In this document: one piece after another, positions 36,601-44,715 of the stretch
Numbering within the stretch: position 1 is the first letter of the stretch
Layout of the letters: every line of letters starts with the position of its first letter
From: Cumulibacter sp047975195
GTDB lineage: Bacteria > Actinomycetota > Actinomycetes > Mycobacteriales > Antricoccaceae
Direction of reading: 5' to 3'
Assembly (NCBI GenBank): GCA_047975195.1
Contig: JBKEDB010000027.1
Location: 30,171 to 94,170, forward strand
Length of the DNA: 64,000 nt
Made by a program: the position numbers and the translations under genes
The notes under the pieces: generated by a model
Databases searched by the model: none
What the model saw: the letters and a program-made list of their open reading frames with translations, nothing else
What the model was told of the DNA's origin: nothing

Positions 36601-36819
36601 AAGGAGTACGCACAGCTTTCAGATCGGCAGGAGGGTCCCGGCGATGTTATCGGAAGGGCTGCGAACGCTCAGCGCTCCGGACTGCGGGACACGCCCCCGA
36701 GGGTTATCGCCGCGTCGATGGCTGCGGCGTCGACCGTGTTGCACGCTTAGGCCTTTTTTGCCGTCGCGTACCATGTCGTGGCCGGGACCGACAGTCCCGT
36801 TTGAGTTCAAGGAGTCATC

Positions 36820-38130
36820 TTGCGCCTGTCAGTCATCGGATGCGGTTATCTCGGCGCGGTCCATGCTGCCGCCATGGCGTCCATCGGCCACGACGTCGTG
36901 GGTATCGACGTCGACGCGGACAAAGTCGCTTCGCTCGCAGCCGGACGCGCCCCGTTTTACGAGCCCGGACTGCAGCCGATCCTCGAAGCTGGGCTCGAGT
37001 CCGGGCGCCTGTCTTTCTCCACCGATCCCGCACAGGTCAAGGGCGCCACAGTGCACTTCATCGGCGTCGGTACGCCGCAGCGCAAGGACGGCCACGCCGC
37101 TGACCTCACCTTTGTGAATGCGGCGGTGGACGCGCTCATCCCGTATCTTGCCCCCGGCGACATCGTGGCCGGAAAGTCAACGGTTCCCGTCGGCACGGCA
37201 GCCGATGTGGCGGAGCGGATCGCCAGCACCGGCGCCACCTTGGTGTGGAACCCGGAATTTCTGCGTGAGGGTTACGCGGTGAAGGACACGATCGAACCGG
37301 ACCGCATCGTGATCGGTGTCGAGGCGGGCGCGAATGGCGAGCGCGCCGCCAACCTGCTGCGCGAGGTCTACCACACCGCCGTCGCCACTGACACGCCGTA
37401 CATCGTCACCGACCTGGCCACCGCTGAGCTGGTTAAGGTCGCCGCGAACGCGTTCCTGGCAACCAAGATCTCGTTCATTAATGCGATGGCCGAGATCGCC
37501 GAGGTTGTCGGCGCGGACGTGACTGACCTGGCCGACGCCATCGGACATGACGAACGGATCGGCCGGAAGTTCCTCGGTGCCGGTGTGGGTTTCGGCGGCG
37601 GTTGTTTACCCAAGGACATCCGAGCTTTCTCCGCACGGGCCGAGGAACTCGGCCGCGGTGATTCGGTCGCCTTCCTGCGTGAGGTAGATGCGATCAACCT
37701 GCGCCGGCGCGACCGTGTCGTCGATGTACTCACCGAGGCGCTGGGCGGAGCCGTGTATCAGAAGCGGATCGCCGTACTCGGGGCCGCGTTCAAGCCGCTC
37801 AGCGATGACATCCGTGACTCCCCTGCCCTCGACGTCGCCGTGCGCCTGCACGGCCTCGGCGCTCAGGTGAGGGTCACGGACCCTCAGGCCATAGAGAATG
37901 CTCGCCGAGCGCAGCCACAACTGGAGTATGTCACCGACCGGGCGGACGCCCTCCGCGATGCAGATGCCGTGGTCGTGGTCACCGAATGGAATGAGTACCG
38001 CCGCGAGATGACGCCGGCCGAACTCGCCGAGCTCACGGATGGGCGGATCATTATCGACGGACGCAACTGCCTCGACGCTGCCGCGTGGCGCGCCGCCGGG
38101 TGGACCTACATCGGCATGGGACGCCCCTGA
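36820..38130 (+). CDS. ugd: UDP-glucose 6-dehydrogenase
   Basis: A 436-residue member of the UDP-glucose/GDP-mannose dehydrogenase family, oxidising UDP-glucose to UDP-glucuronate with two NAD+. The NAD site is GCGYLGAVHA at the N-terminus with the acidic GIDVDADKV; the catalytic cysteine is near residue 263 in GVGFGGGCLPKDI, and LVWNPEFLREG, VKVAANAFLATKISFINAMAE and LGAAFKPLSDDIRDSPALDV are family blocks. The specific PEFLREG and SDDIRDSP wording favours UDP-glucose over GDP-mannose. The start is TTG 36820 with AAGGAG at 36809-36814. It supplies a sugar acid for the polysaccharide genes that follow. Confidence 0.9.
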   Translation: MRLSVIGCGYLGAVHAAAMASIGHDVVGIDVDADKVASLAAGRAPFYEPGLQPILEAGLESGRLSFSTDPAQVKGATVHFIGVGTPQRKDGHAADLTFVNAAVDALIPYLAPGDIVAGKSTVPVGTAADVAERIASTGATLVWNPEFLREGYAVKDTIEPDRIVIGVEAGANGERAANLLREVYHTAVATDTPYIVTDLATAELVKVAANAFLATKISFINAMAEIAEVVGADVTDLADAIGHDERIGRKFLGAGVGFGGGCLPKDIRAFSARAEELGRGDSVAFLREVDAINLRRRDRVVDVLTEALGGAVYQKRIAVLGAAFKPLSDDIRDSPALDVAVRLHGLGAQVRVTDPQAIENARRAQPQLEYVTDRADALRDADAVVVVTEWNEYRREMTPAELAELTDGRIIIDGRNCLDAAAWRAAGWTYIGMGRP

Positions 38131-38298
38131 CGCTCACGTTCGGACAATCTCCAGGCGCGCTGCACCAGCACGCCGCCACGCGAGCGCTCTCACACTCTGG
38201 ATAAGAAACCGCAGGGTGGTACTGCGGTAATATCCGCCTAAGCGGCGCGCCTATCTGTGGTCATGCGTCCCGCCCGGAAAAGTCTTGAGAGGTAATGC

Positions 38299-39354
38299 AT
38301 GCGCCTGTTCATCCAGGTTCCCTGCCTGAACGAAGAGGCGACCCTTCCGCTGGTACTGGAGAGCATCCCGAAGCAGATCGATGGGATCGATGAAATCCAC
38401 ATCCTGATCATCGACGACGGCTCGAGTGACCGCACCGTCGAAGTGGCTCGGCAGCACGGGGTCGAACATTTCGTGTTCCACACCCGCAATATGGGGTTAG
38501 CGCGTTCCTTCCGAGATGGCGTCGACTACGCGCTGCAGCATGGCGCGGATATCGTGGTCAACACCGATGGCGACAACCAGTACCCGCAACAGGTGATTGG
38601 CGAACTCGTCCAGCCGCTGTTACGAGGCGAAGCTGACATCGCGATCGGCGACCGGCAGACGAAGACGATCGAACACTTCTCGCCGTTCAAGAAAATCATG
38701 CAAGGTGTGGGGTCCAGCGTGGTCAACTTCGCCGCGGAGACTGACCTGCCCGATGCCGCTAGCGGTTTCCGCGCGTACTCCCGCGAATCGCTGATCCGCC
38801 TGAACGTGGTCACGCAGTTCAGTTACTGCATGGAGACGATCATCCAGGCCGGCAACAAGCGGCTGCGGATCGCCAGCGTGCCGATTACCACCAACCCGAA
38901 GACTCGCGAGTCACGGCTGTTCAAGAACATCTTCCAGCACATGGGCCGCTCTGGGCAGGCCATCATGCGCAGTTACGTGATGTTCAAACCGCACACCGTG
39001 TTCCTCATCCTCGCGGCACTGTTCTTCCTCGGCGCCGCGATACCTTTCGTGCGATTCTTGGTCCTCACCTGGACCGGTAATGCCGGGGATCACATCCAAT
39101 CGCTGATCTTCGGCAGCGCCATGTTGGTGGGTTGTCTGCTGAGTCTCGCGCTGATCGTCATCTCGGACATGCTCCGCACGAATCGCACGTTGATGGAGGA
39201 TGCGCTCGAGCGCATCAAGATCGTGCAGTACAGCCACGAACGACTCCTTGATCCCAACAAGGACCCGGGCGCCGAGACTAGGCATCCGTCCATGCTCATT
39301 TCGGCCGCCGAGTACGACAGCCAGGTTGCTGACGCCGCCAAGACCGCACGCTGA
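38299..39354 (+). CDS. Family 2 glycosyltransferase with two C-terminal membrane helices
   Basis: A 351-residue GT2 enzyme. The N-terminal catalytic domain has IQVPCLNEEATLPLVLESI, ILIIDDGSSDRT (nucleotide-sugar binding) and VVNTDGDNQYPQ (metal-binding D-x-D region). Two hydrophobic helices (about 232-255 and 272-295) follow, as in dolichol-phosphate mannosyltransferase-like and undecaprenyl-phosphate sugar transferases. The C-terminal 50 residues are hydrophilic. It probably makes a polyprenyl-linked sugar at the inner face of the membrane. The ATG is preceded by GAGAGGT, and it begins a group of four same-strand genes with small gaps. Confidence 0.87.
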   Translation: MRLFIQVPCLNEEATLPLVLESIPKQIDGIDEIHILIIDDGSSDRTVEVARQHGVEHFVFHTRNMGLARSFRDGVDYALQHGADIVVNTDGDNQYPQQVIGELVQPLLRGEADIAIGDRQTKTIEHFSPFKKIMQGVGSSVVNFAAETDLPDAASGFRAYSRESLIRLNVVTQFSYCMETIIQAGNKRLRIASVPITTNPKTRESRLFKNIFQHMGRSGQAIMRSYVMFKPHTVFLILAALFFLGAAIPFVRFLVLTWTGNAGDHIQSLIFGSAMLVGCLLSLALIVISDMLRTNRTLMEDALERIKIVQYSHERLLDPNKDPGAETRHPSMLISAAEYDSQVADAAKTAR

Positions 39355-39392
39355 CCCGCGCTGCTGCGCTTCTCGCCACCTGGAGAGCCTCT

Positions 39393-40466
39393 GTGCTGAA
39401 CCGCTTGAAGAACATCGCGAAAGATCTACTCGCGATCACCTGGATCCGTCGCGTGTACGAGGGCGTGAATCGGGTCTTCCTCGAGAGCTTCGGATCCAAC
39501 CGGATCCTGACGCACCTGTACTACTTCGTCAGCATCATCACGTTCAACCGTGAGCAAGCCGCAGTGCTGCGCGGGCGCCGCAATTACTACCGCAACAAGC
39601 ACCGCGACCGCGTTACGCACGTCGAGTTGCGTCGCAACATCCATCGGCTCGAAAAGGGTCTGGTGATGCGTCCACGGCGCGATGTGTTCGCCCGTGACTA
39701 CATCATCGAAACCATCGAGTTCTATGAGGAGGCCACCCGCCAGTGTGCCGTCGACCCGGACACGATGGACAGCGCCGAGATGAGCTGGGCGCATGACGTA
39801 CTCACCGAGTACTTTCGGGTCGCGACCGGGCCCGACGAGACGATCGCTGCAGCACGCGCGCGCTTCGAGGCGGCGGGATACGACGCCGAGCCGACGGGGC
39901 GCATTCCGCACCCGAAGGAACAGCTCAGCGATATCGAGTACGGCGAACTTGAGAAACTGATCATGCAGCGACGCAGCGTCCGCTGGTACGAGCAGAAGCC
40001 GGTGCCGCGCGACCTGATCGATCAGGCGTTGCTATTGGGTCGTCAAGCGCCCACGGCCTGCAATCGTCTGCCCTACGAGTTTCGCATTTTCGATGACCCC
40101 GAGATGGTGCGCACCGTCTCCTCGATCCCGTTCGGCACTGCGGGGTACGGGCACAACATCCCCGCCGTGGCGGTTGTCGTCGGCAAACTCGACTCCTACT
40201 TCAGCCCGCGTGATCGGCACGCGATCTACGTCGACGGATCGCTGGCCGCCATGCAGTTCATGCTCGCCTTGGAGACACTCGGGCTCTCATCCAGTGTCAT
40301 CAACTGGCCTGACTTCGAGCCGCTGGAACGCAAGATGCAGAAGACGCTCGATCTGTCGCTGACGGACCGGGTCGTCATGTTGATTGCATTCGGCTACGCG
40401 CATCCCGAGGGGTTGGTGCCGTTCTCCGCAAAGAAGGAACTCGACACCTTCCGCCGCTACAACTAA
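39393..40466 (+). CDS. Nitroreductase-family protein with N-terminal extension, in polysaccharide cluster
   Basis: A 357-residue protein. The C-terminal 200 residues are a nitroreductase fold: MQRRSVRWYEQKPVPRDLIDQALLLGRQAPTACNRLPYEFRIF binds FMN, followed by IPFGTAGYGHNIPAVAVVVG and the IDGS-like YVDGSLAAMQFMLALETLGL. The N-terminal 150 residues are an unusual extension, rich in Arg and aromatic residues (LRGRRNYYRNKHR, ELRRNIHRLEKGLVM). In polysaccharide clusters such proteins sit beside pyruvyl transferases, but their reaction is not known to me. It starts at GTG 39393 with TGGAGAG upstream. Flavin binding is inferred from family. Confidence 0.82.
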   Translation: MLNRLKNIAKDLLAITWIRRVYEGVNRVFLESFGSNRILTHLYYFVSIITFNREQAAVLRGRRNYYRNKHRDRVTHVELRRNIHRLEKGLVMRPRRDVFARDYIIETIEFYEEATRQCAVDPDTMDSAEMSWAHDVLTEYFRVATGPDETIAAARARFEAAGYDAEPTGRIPHPKEQLSDIEYGELEKLIMQRRSVRWYEQKPVPRDLIDQALLLGRQAPTACNRLPYEFRIFDDPEMVRTVSSIPFGTAGYGHNIPAVAVVVGKLDSYFSPRDRHAIYVDGSLAAMQFMLALETLGLSSSVINWPDFEPLERKMQKTLDLSLTDRVVMLIAFGYAHPEGLVPFSAKKELDTFRRYN

Positions 40467-40471
40467 CCCAC

Positions 40472-41467
40472 GTGACCACATCGAACGACACGCAGTCGCC
40501 GGCTCCGCCCAGCGCCAAGAAGCGCCGCATGAAAATTCTGCGCTGGATCATCACGCTGGTCGTGATCGGAGTCGTCGGCTACTTTTTCGCGCGTTCACTC
40601 ATTGATAACTGGAGCGAGTTCCAGAGTCATCAGCTCGCCTTCGACTGGGGTTGGGTACTGGCCACCATCCTGTTCGCCCTCGCGGTCGCCCTGACCGGCG
40701 TCGTCTGGGCACGCGTGGTTCGGGTGGTGGAGAAAGACGTACCGATCACCACCACCGAAGCGGTTGCCGTGCAGAGTCTGTCGTGGGTGCTCAAGTACAT
40801 CCCCGGACAGGTCGGGTCCGTAGCCAACAAGGTCCTGTGGGCGAAGAAGAAGGGGATCAGCAGGATGCTGATCATCATCAGCTTCGTCTACGAGAACGTG
40901 TTCCTGCAGATTGCCTCGATCGTGCCCGCGGCGGTGATTCTGCTGATTAGCCTGGGCCCGCAGATCTTCGGCGATAACGTCACCCTGCTCCTGCTGCCGC
41001 TGCTCGTGCTCATTCCGATGGCGATGATCATGTATCGCCCGCTGTTCCACAAGATCGTGAATCTGCCGGCCAGGAAGGTGCTCAAACAGGACGTCCCCCG
41101 CGAGTACTTCCTGAGCACCTGGCAGTCGCTGCGCGCGAGCCTGGAGTTCGTTGGTCCGCGCATCGTGAATGGCGTCGGTTTCGTGTTCATCGCAGCATCG
41201 GTCTCGGACATCACTCCGAGCGATTGGCTCCCGTTCGCGGCGGCGTACGTGTTGGCCGGTGCAATCGGCATCCTCGCGATCTTCGTGCCGAGCGGTTTGG
41301 GCGTACGCGAAGCGATCATCGTGGCGATACTCAGCCAGTACATCCCCGTGCCTGAGGCGATCCTGATCAGTCTCATCGCACGCCTGCTCTCTACGATCGG
41401 TGACCTCCTCGTCGCCGGAACCTACCTCGTCACCCGCCGTACTATTCCTAAGGAGATCCGTCCATGA
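40472..41467 (+). CDS. Flippase-like / lysylphosphatidylglycerol synthase transmembrane-region protein
   Basis: A 331-residue polytopic membrane protein with about eight helices and the pattern of the LPG synthase transmembrane (UPF0104/AglD-like) family: YIPGQVGSVANKVLWAKKKGIS, then FVPSGLGVREAIIVAILSQYIPVPEAILISLIARLLSTIGDLLVAG. It begins with a short cytoplasmic basic segment (SAKKRRMKILRW). Members transfer or flip lipid-linked groups. The start is GTG, 5 bases after the previous stop, and it overlaps the next gene by four bases, so the three genes are co-translated. It may move the lipid-linked sugar made by the GT2 enzyme. Confidence 0.82.
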   Translation: MTTSNDTQSPAPPSAKKRRMKILRWIITLVVIGVVGYFFARSLIDNWSEFQSHQLAFDWGWVLATILFALAVALTGVVWARVVRVVEKDVPITTTEAVAVQSLSWVLKYIPGQVGSVANKVLWAKKKGISRMLIIISFVYENVFLQIASIVPAAVILLISLGPQIFGDNVTLLLLPLLVLIPMAMIMYRPLFHKIVNLPARKVLKQDVPREYFLSTWQSLRASLEFVGPRIVNGVGFVFIAASVSDITPSDWLPFAAAYVLAGAIGILAIFVPSGLGVREAIIVAILSQYIPVPEAILISLIARLLSTIGDLLVAGTYLVTRRTIPKEIRP

Positions 41468-42879
41468 CCACGTCCCGGATCACGATCATCGGCTCGGCGT
41501 TGTCCGGCAACAAAGGCGCCGCGGCCATGCTCGAGAGCGCTATTCAGACTCTTACCGAGCGCCTCGGCGATGTCGAGTTCACCCTGTTGAGCATGTATCC
41601 GGTCGAGGACGCTGAGCAGAACCACTACGACAATCTGAAGATAGTCGCGGCGAACCCGAAACAACTCGGCGTGACCATCAACGCGCTGGCTCTGGCCCAC
41701 CGCCTACTACCGTTCGCGCGCAAGACGATCGAGCGTAGGTCGAAGGCCGTGGGTGCGTTGGTCGCGGCCGACGTGCTTCTCGATCAGGGCGGCATCACGT
41801 TCACCGATGGACGCGAGAAGTTTCTGCTCTATAACATCGCCTCGATCCTGCCAGCGTTGAATACCCATACGCCGGTGTTCAAGTGCGCGCAGGCCGTGGG
41901 CCCGTTCAAGAATCCGGTCAACCGCATCGCCTCGAAGACGTTCCTGCCGAAGGCTCGCACGCTGGTGACCCGCGGGCGAATCACGCATGAGTTCGCCACT
42001 GGGCTCGGGCTGAAGAACCTCTACGCCGGCGCAGACTATGCGTTCTCGTTGGAGATGTCCGGCTCGGAAGGCGACGAGGTTGCCAAGCACGTCGATCTGT
42101 CGTTCTTCGACGGCGGGGATGTCGTGGGCGTGTGCCCGAGCGTCGTTCTGCAGAAGAAGGTGGACGGCTCCGGCGGCGATTACGCGGGCGAGATCATCGC
42201 CTTCATCGAGCACCTGCAGTCGGCCGGCAAGCGGGTGCTGCTGGTGCCGCATAGCGTGCGGACCGGAACCGACAAGACGCACAACAACGATCTGCCGCTG
42301 TGCCGCGATATCTATCAGCGTCTGGGCGCATCCAAAGATGTGCTGTTCATCGATCGCGAGTTGTCCTCGCAGCAGTTGCGTTACCTGATCGGCCGATGTG
42401 ACCTGTTTGTCGCCAGCCGTTTCCACGCCATGGTGTCGTCCTTGGCGATGGCGGTGCCCACGCTGGTCATCGGCTGGAGTCACAAGTACCGCGAAGTACT
42501 AGAAATGTTCGATCTTGAGGAATGGGCGTTCGGGCACGACCAATTGTCTGGTGCGTACTTGCGCGAACGGTTCGAGGCACTCGCTGCGGCGCGGTCCGAC
42601 GTCCAGGCGAAGTTGGATTCCCACCTGCCGGGAGTCAAGAAGCGATCCGTCGCGCAGGCGGACCTCATTGCCGAGATCGTCCGCGACAGCCGGTCAGGTC
42701 CTACACCGCGTAGAGGGGTTGTCCGGTCGGGAATTATCTTCCTGACCGGACAACCCCTCTTGTGCGGAGGCGCTGCCTGGCAACGTTACTTGCTGGCGAC
42801 GACCTCGAGGTTGAATGAGCCGACCACATCTTCATGGATGCGGACCGACACCGCGTGCGAACCGGTGGACTTGATGTGA
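41464..42879 (+). CDS. Polysaccharide pyruvyl transferase family protein (stop codon beyond the terminator)
   Basis: A 471-residue product of the pyruvyl transferase family, which adds ketal-linked pyruvate to sugars. Blocks are ITIIGSALSGNKGAAAMLESAI at the N-terminus, DVLLDQGGITFTDGREKFLLYNI, and LIGRCDLFVASRFHAMVSSLAMAVPTLVIGWSHKYREVL. The natural domain ends near residue 412 (LIAEIVRDSR). The frame has no stop there and continues through the hairpin at 42712-42760 and 94 bases antisense into rplI before TGA at 42879, giving about 55 extra residues. This suggests a lost stop or a frameshift near 42700. The ATG overlaps the preceding stop codon. Confidence 0.8.
   Translation: MTTSRITIIGSALSGNKGAAAMLESAIQTLTERLGDVEFTLLSMYPVEDAEQNHYDNLKIVAANPKQLGVTINALALAHRLLPFARKTIERRSKAVGALVAADVLLDQGGITFTDGREKFLLYNIASILPALNTHTPVFKCAQAVGPFKNPVNRIASKTFLPKARTLVTRGRITHEFATGLGLKNLYAGADYAFSLEMSGSEGDEVAKHVDLSFFDGGDVVGVCPSVVLQKKVDGSGGDYAGEIIAFIEHLQSAGKRVLLVPHSVRTGTDKTHNNDLPLCRDIYQRLGASKDVLFIDRELSSQQLRYLIGRCDLFVASRFHAMVSSLAMAVPTLVIGWSHKYREVLEMFDLEEWAFGHDQLSGAYLRERFEALAAARSDVQAKLDSHLPGVKKRSVAQADLIAEIVRDSRSGPTPRRGVVRSGIIFLTGQPLLCGGAAWQRYLLATTSRLNEPTTSSWMRTDTACEPVDLM
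42712..42760. terminator. Bidirectional terminator between the polysaccharide genes and rplI
   Basis: A 22-bp stem with a single G-T wobble (42712-42733 with 42739-42760) and a 5-base loop. It lies 25 bases after the rplI stop on the minus strand and at the expected end of the pyruvyl transferase gene on the plus strand. It is one of the strongest hairpins in the window. Confidence 0.85.
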
Positions 42880-43244
42880 CCATCGGTCTCGATGCGACGC
42901 TTGTCGAGTTCCGGACCACCGGCGGCACCGACCGCGGCGACGATGTCGCCGGCGGTGACCGATCCGAATAGGCGACCGTCAGCACCGGCGCGAGCGGCGT
43001 GCTGGACCTTCAGTCCCTGCAGGGCCGCAGCGATCTGCTTGGCATGGTCCAGATCACGAGCACCGCGGACGGCGCGCGCGCGCTTGATCTGCTCGATCTG
43101 CTTCTCGCCGCCCTTGGTGGCGATCACACCGAAGCCACGCGGGATGAGGTAGTTACGTCCGTACCCCGCCTTGACCTCGACGACATCGCCGGGAGCACCG
43201 AGGCCGGTGACTTCCTGAGTGAGGATGAGCTTCATGTTCGACAT
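42786..43244 (-). CDS. rplI: 50S ribosomal protein L9 (bL9)
   Basis: A 152-residue bL9. The N-terminal domain MKLILTQEVTGLGAPGDVVEVKAGYGRNYLIPRGFGVIAT is the classic signature that binds 23S rRNA, joined by a long helix to the C-terminal domain with GRLFGSVTAGDIVAAV. ATG 43244 has GGGAG at a suitable distance; the second Met (residue 4) is the usual family start and remains possible. It is the last gene of the rpsF-ssb-rpsR-rplI operon. Its 3' end is overlapped on the other strand by the extended pyruvyl transferase frame. Confidence 0.95.
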   Translation of the reverse strand: MSNMKLILTQEVTGLGAPGDVVEVKAGYGRNYLIPRGFGVIATKGGEKQIEQIKRARAVRGARDLDHAKQIAAALQGLKVQHAARAGADGRLFGSVTAGDIVAAVGAAGGPELDKRRIETDGHIKSTGSHAVSVRIHEDVVGSFNLEVVASK

Positions 43245-43256
43245 TTGCTGACTCCC

Positions 43257-43493
43257 TTAGCGAGCGGTGCTCGTGTAGGGCAGCAGAGCCATCTCGCGGG
43301 CATTCTTGATTGCCTTGGCGAGCTGGCGCTGCTGCTGCGAGGTCACACCGGTGACGCGGCGAGCACGAATCTTGCCGCGGTCCGAGATGTACTTACGCAG
43401 CATCGCGGTGTCCTTGTAATCGATGTACTCGATCTCGGCCGCGAACAGCGGATTTGGCTTCTTCTTGGGCTTGCGGATGACTGGCTTAGCCAT
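43257..43493 (-). CDS. rpsR: 30S ribosomal protein S18 (bS18), cysteine-free form
   Basis: A 78-residue bS18, which binds the S6 protein and 16S rRNA in the small-subunit platform. The core IDYKDTAMLRKYISDRGKIRARRVTGV and QQQRQLAKAIKNAREMALLPY is unmistakable. The zinc-binding Cys pair found in the C+ form before IDYKD is absent (the region reads NPLFAAEIEY), and the third Cys after VTG is a Thr, so there is no cysteine in the protein. ATG 43493 is chosen since AGGAG lies 5 bases before it and the frame upstream runs into the intergenic stretch. The gap to rplI is 12 bases. Confidence 0.95.
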   Translation of the reverse strand: MAKPVIRKPKKKPNPLFAAEIEYIDYKDTAMLRKYISDRGKIRARRVTGVTSQQQRQLAKAIKNAREMALLPYTSTAR

Positions 43494-43545
43494 GTGTTGC
43501 TCCTGATTGATGCGTGAAGTGATGGTGCGGCGCACGCCGCACGGG

Positions 43546-44022
43546 TTAGAACGGCGGTTCGTCGCTGAATCCGCCGGCCCCAGCCGCTGGGGCAGAGCCC
43601 CAGGGGTCCGAGGCGGGCGCGCCGCCACCGAATCCGCCGCCACCGCCTGCCCCGCCGCGCGCAGCGCGGGTGACCTTGGCAGTCGCGTACCGCAGCGAGG
43701 GACCGATCTCATCGGCCTCGAGCTCAACCACCGTGCGCTTCTCCCCTTCGCGCGTCTCGTACGAGCGCTGCTTCAGGCGGCCGGTGACGACGACGCGCGC
43801 ACCTTTGGTGAGCGACTCGGCGACGTTCTCGGCGGCCTGGCGCCAGATCGAGCAACGGAGGAACAACGCCTCGCCGTCCTTCCACTCGTTCGACTGGCGG
43901 TCGAACGTGCGCGGAGTGGACGCAACGGTGAAGTTGGCAACCGCCGCACCCGAAGGGGTGAAGCGTAGCTCGGGGTCAGCAGTCAGATTTCCGACCACAG
44001 TGATGACGGTCTCGCCTGCCAT
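43546..44022 (-). CDS. ssb: Single-stranded DNA-binding protein
   Basis: A 158-residue SSB. The OB fold (about 1-112) has ITVVGNLTADPELRFTPSGAAVANFTVAS and ALFLRCSIWRQAAENVAESLTKGARVVVTGRL, followed by a Gly-rich linker and the acidic tip FSDEPPF, which binds partner proteins of replication and repair. ATG 44022 has GAGAGGAC upstream; an open frame before it is non-family. It lies in the standard actinobacterial order between rpsF and rpsR. Confidence 0.95.
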   Translation of the reverse strand: MAGETVITVVGNLTADPELRFTPSGAAVANFTVASTPRTFDRQSNEWKDGEALFLRCSIWRQAAENVAESLTKGARVVVTGRLKQRSYETREGEKRTVVELEADEIGPSLRYATAKVTRAARGGAGGGGGFGGGAPASDPWGSAPAAGAGGFSDEPPF

Positions 44023-44177
44023 AGGATGTCCTCTCGAAGTTCCGTCTGGTGTCTGGACCAGTCTCACCTGTCGTCGGCGTAAATGCCATGGCACGGGTGG
44101 GACGGTGGACGAATCAGACGGCGGTGGATAAGTCCGGGCGATTCTTAGCGGATGTCGGCGTTAACGGGTATAAGGGC

Positions 44178-44468
44178 TTAGCGGATTTCCGGCCGAATGA
44201 CCTTGGTCCGCAGGACCGACTCGTTCAACGACAACTGGCGATCCAACTCGCCAACCGTGGCTGGCGTGCAGTGCATGTCGATGACGGCGTAGATGCCTTC
44301 GGCGTGCTTGTTGATCTCGAAGGTCAGCCGACGGCGACCCCAGATGTCAACGTTGTCGACGGTCCCGCCGTCCTTCTTCACGATCGACAGGAACTGCTCG
44401 AGCGACGGAGCGACGGTGCGCTCCTCAAGCTGCGGGTCGAGGATGATCATCATCTCGTAATGACGCAC
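44178..44468 (-). CDS. rpsF: 30S ribosomal protein S6 (bS6)
   Basis: A 96-residue bS6: RHYEMMIILDPQLEERTVAPSLEQF, GRRRLTFEINKHAEGIYAVIDMHC and LNESVLRTKVIRPE are the family blocks. It pairs with bS18 in the ribosome. The GTG start at 44468 follows a strong AAGGGGGTGG ribosome-binding stretch. It is the first gene of the operon; the 247 bases upstream to the next gene presumably hold the promoter and leader, but I could not settle on a convincing pair of promoter boxes there. Confidence 0.95.
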   Translation of the reverse strand: MRHYEMMIILDPQLEERTVAPSLEQFLSIVKKDGGTVDNVDIWGRRRLTFEINKHAEGIYAVIDMHCTPATVGELDRQLSLNESVLRTKVIRPEIR

Positions 44469-44715
44469 TAGTTAACCCACCCCCTTTGGACTAAACGGCC
44501 ACGGGACTTCCGCGACAGGAGGGTCTAGCGTCTGGCGACCGCGCGTTGGATCACGTGGCCGCCGCGTCGCACCACAAGGTAGTAGAGCGACGGTCAAGGG
44601 TACCGCGCGAGGACTGCTCACCGCGACCGAACGTGACCGGCCGCACCCCAACGCACCTCGTCACATGCCTTACCCCCTATAGCGGGGCAGATCGTGGCAT
44701 CTGCGATGAGCTGCG

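Noticed and set aside
36783..36799. CGGGAC/GTCCCG hairpin in the ugd leader as a terminator or riboregulator
   Set aside because: The stem is only six pairs, with just three T after it; no gene on the plus strand ends before it.
44560..44620. A TTGACC stretch on the minus strand as a promoter for rpsF
   Set aside because: No -10 box at the proper 16-18 base spacing was seen, so I do not call it.
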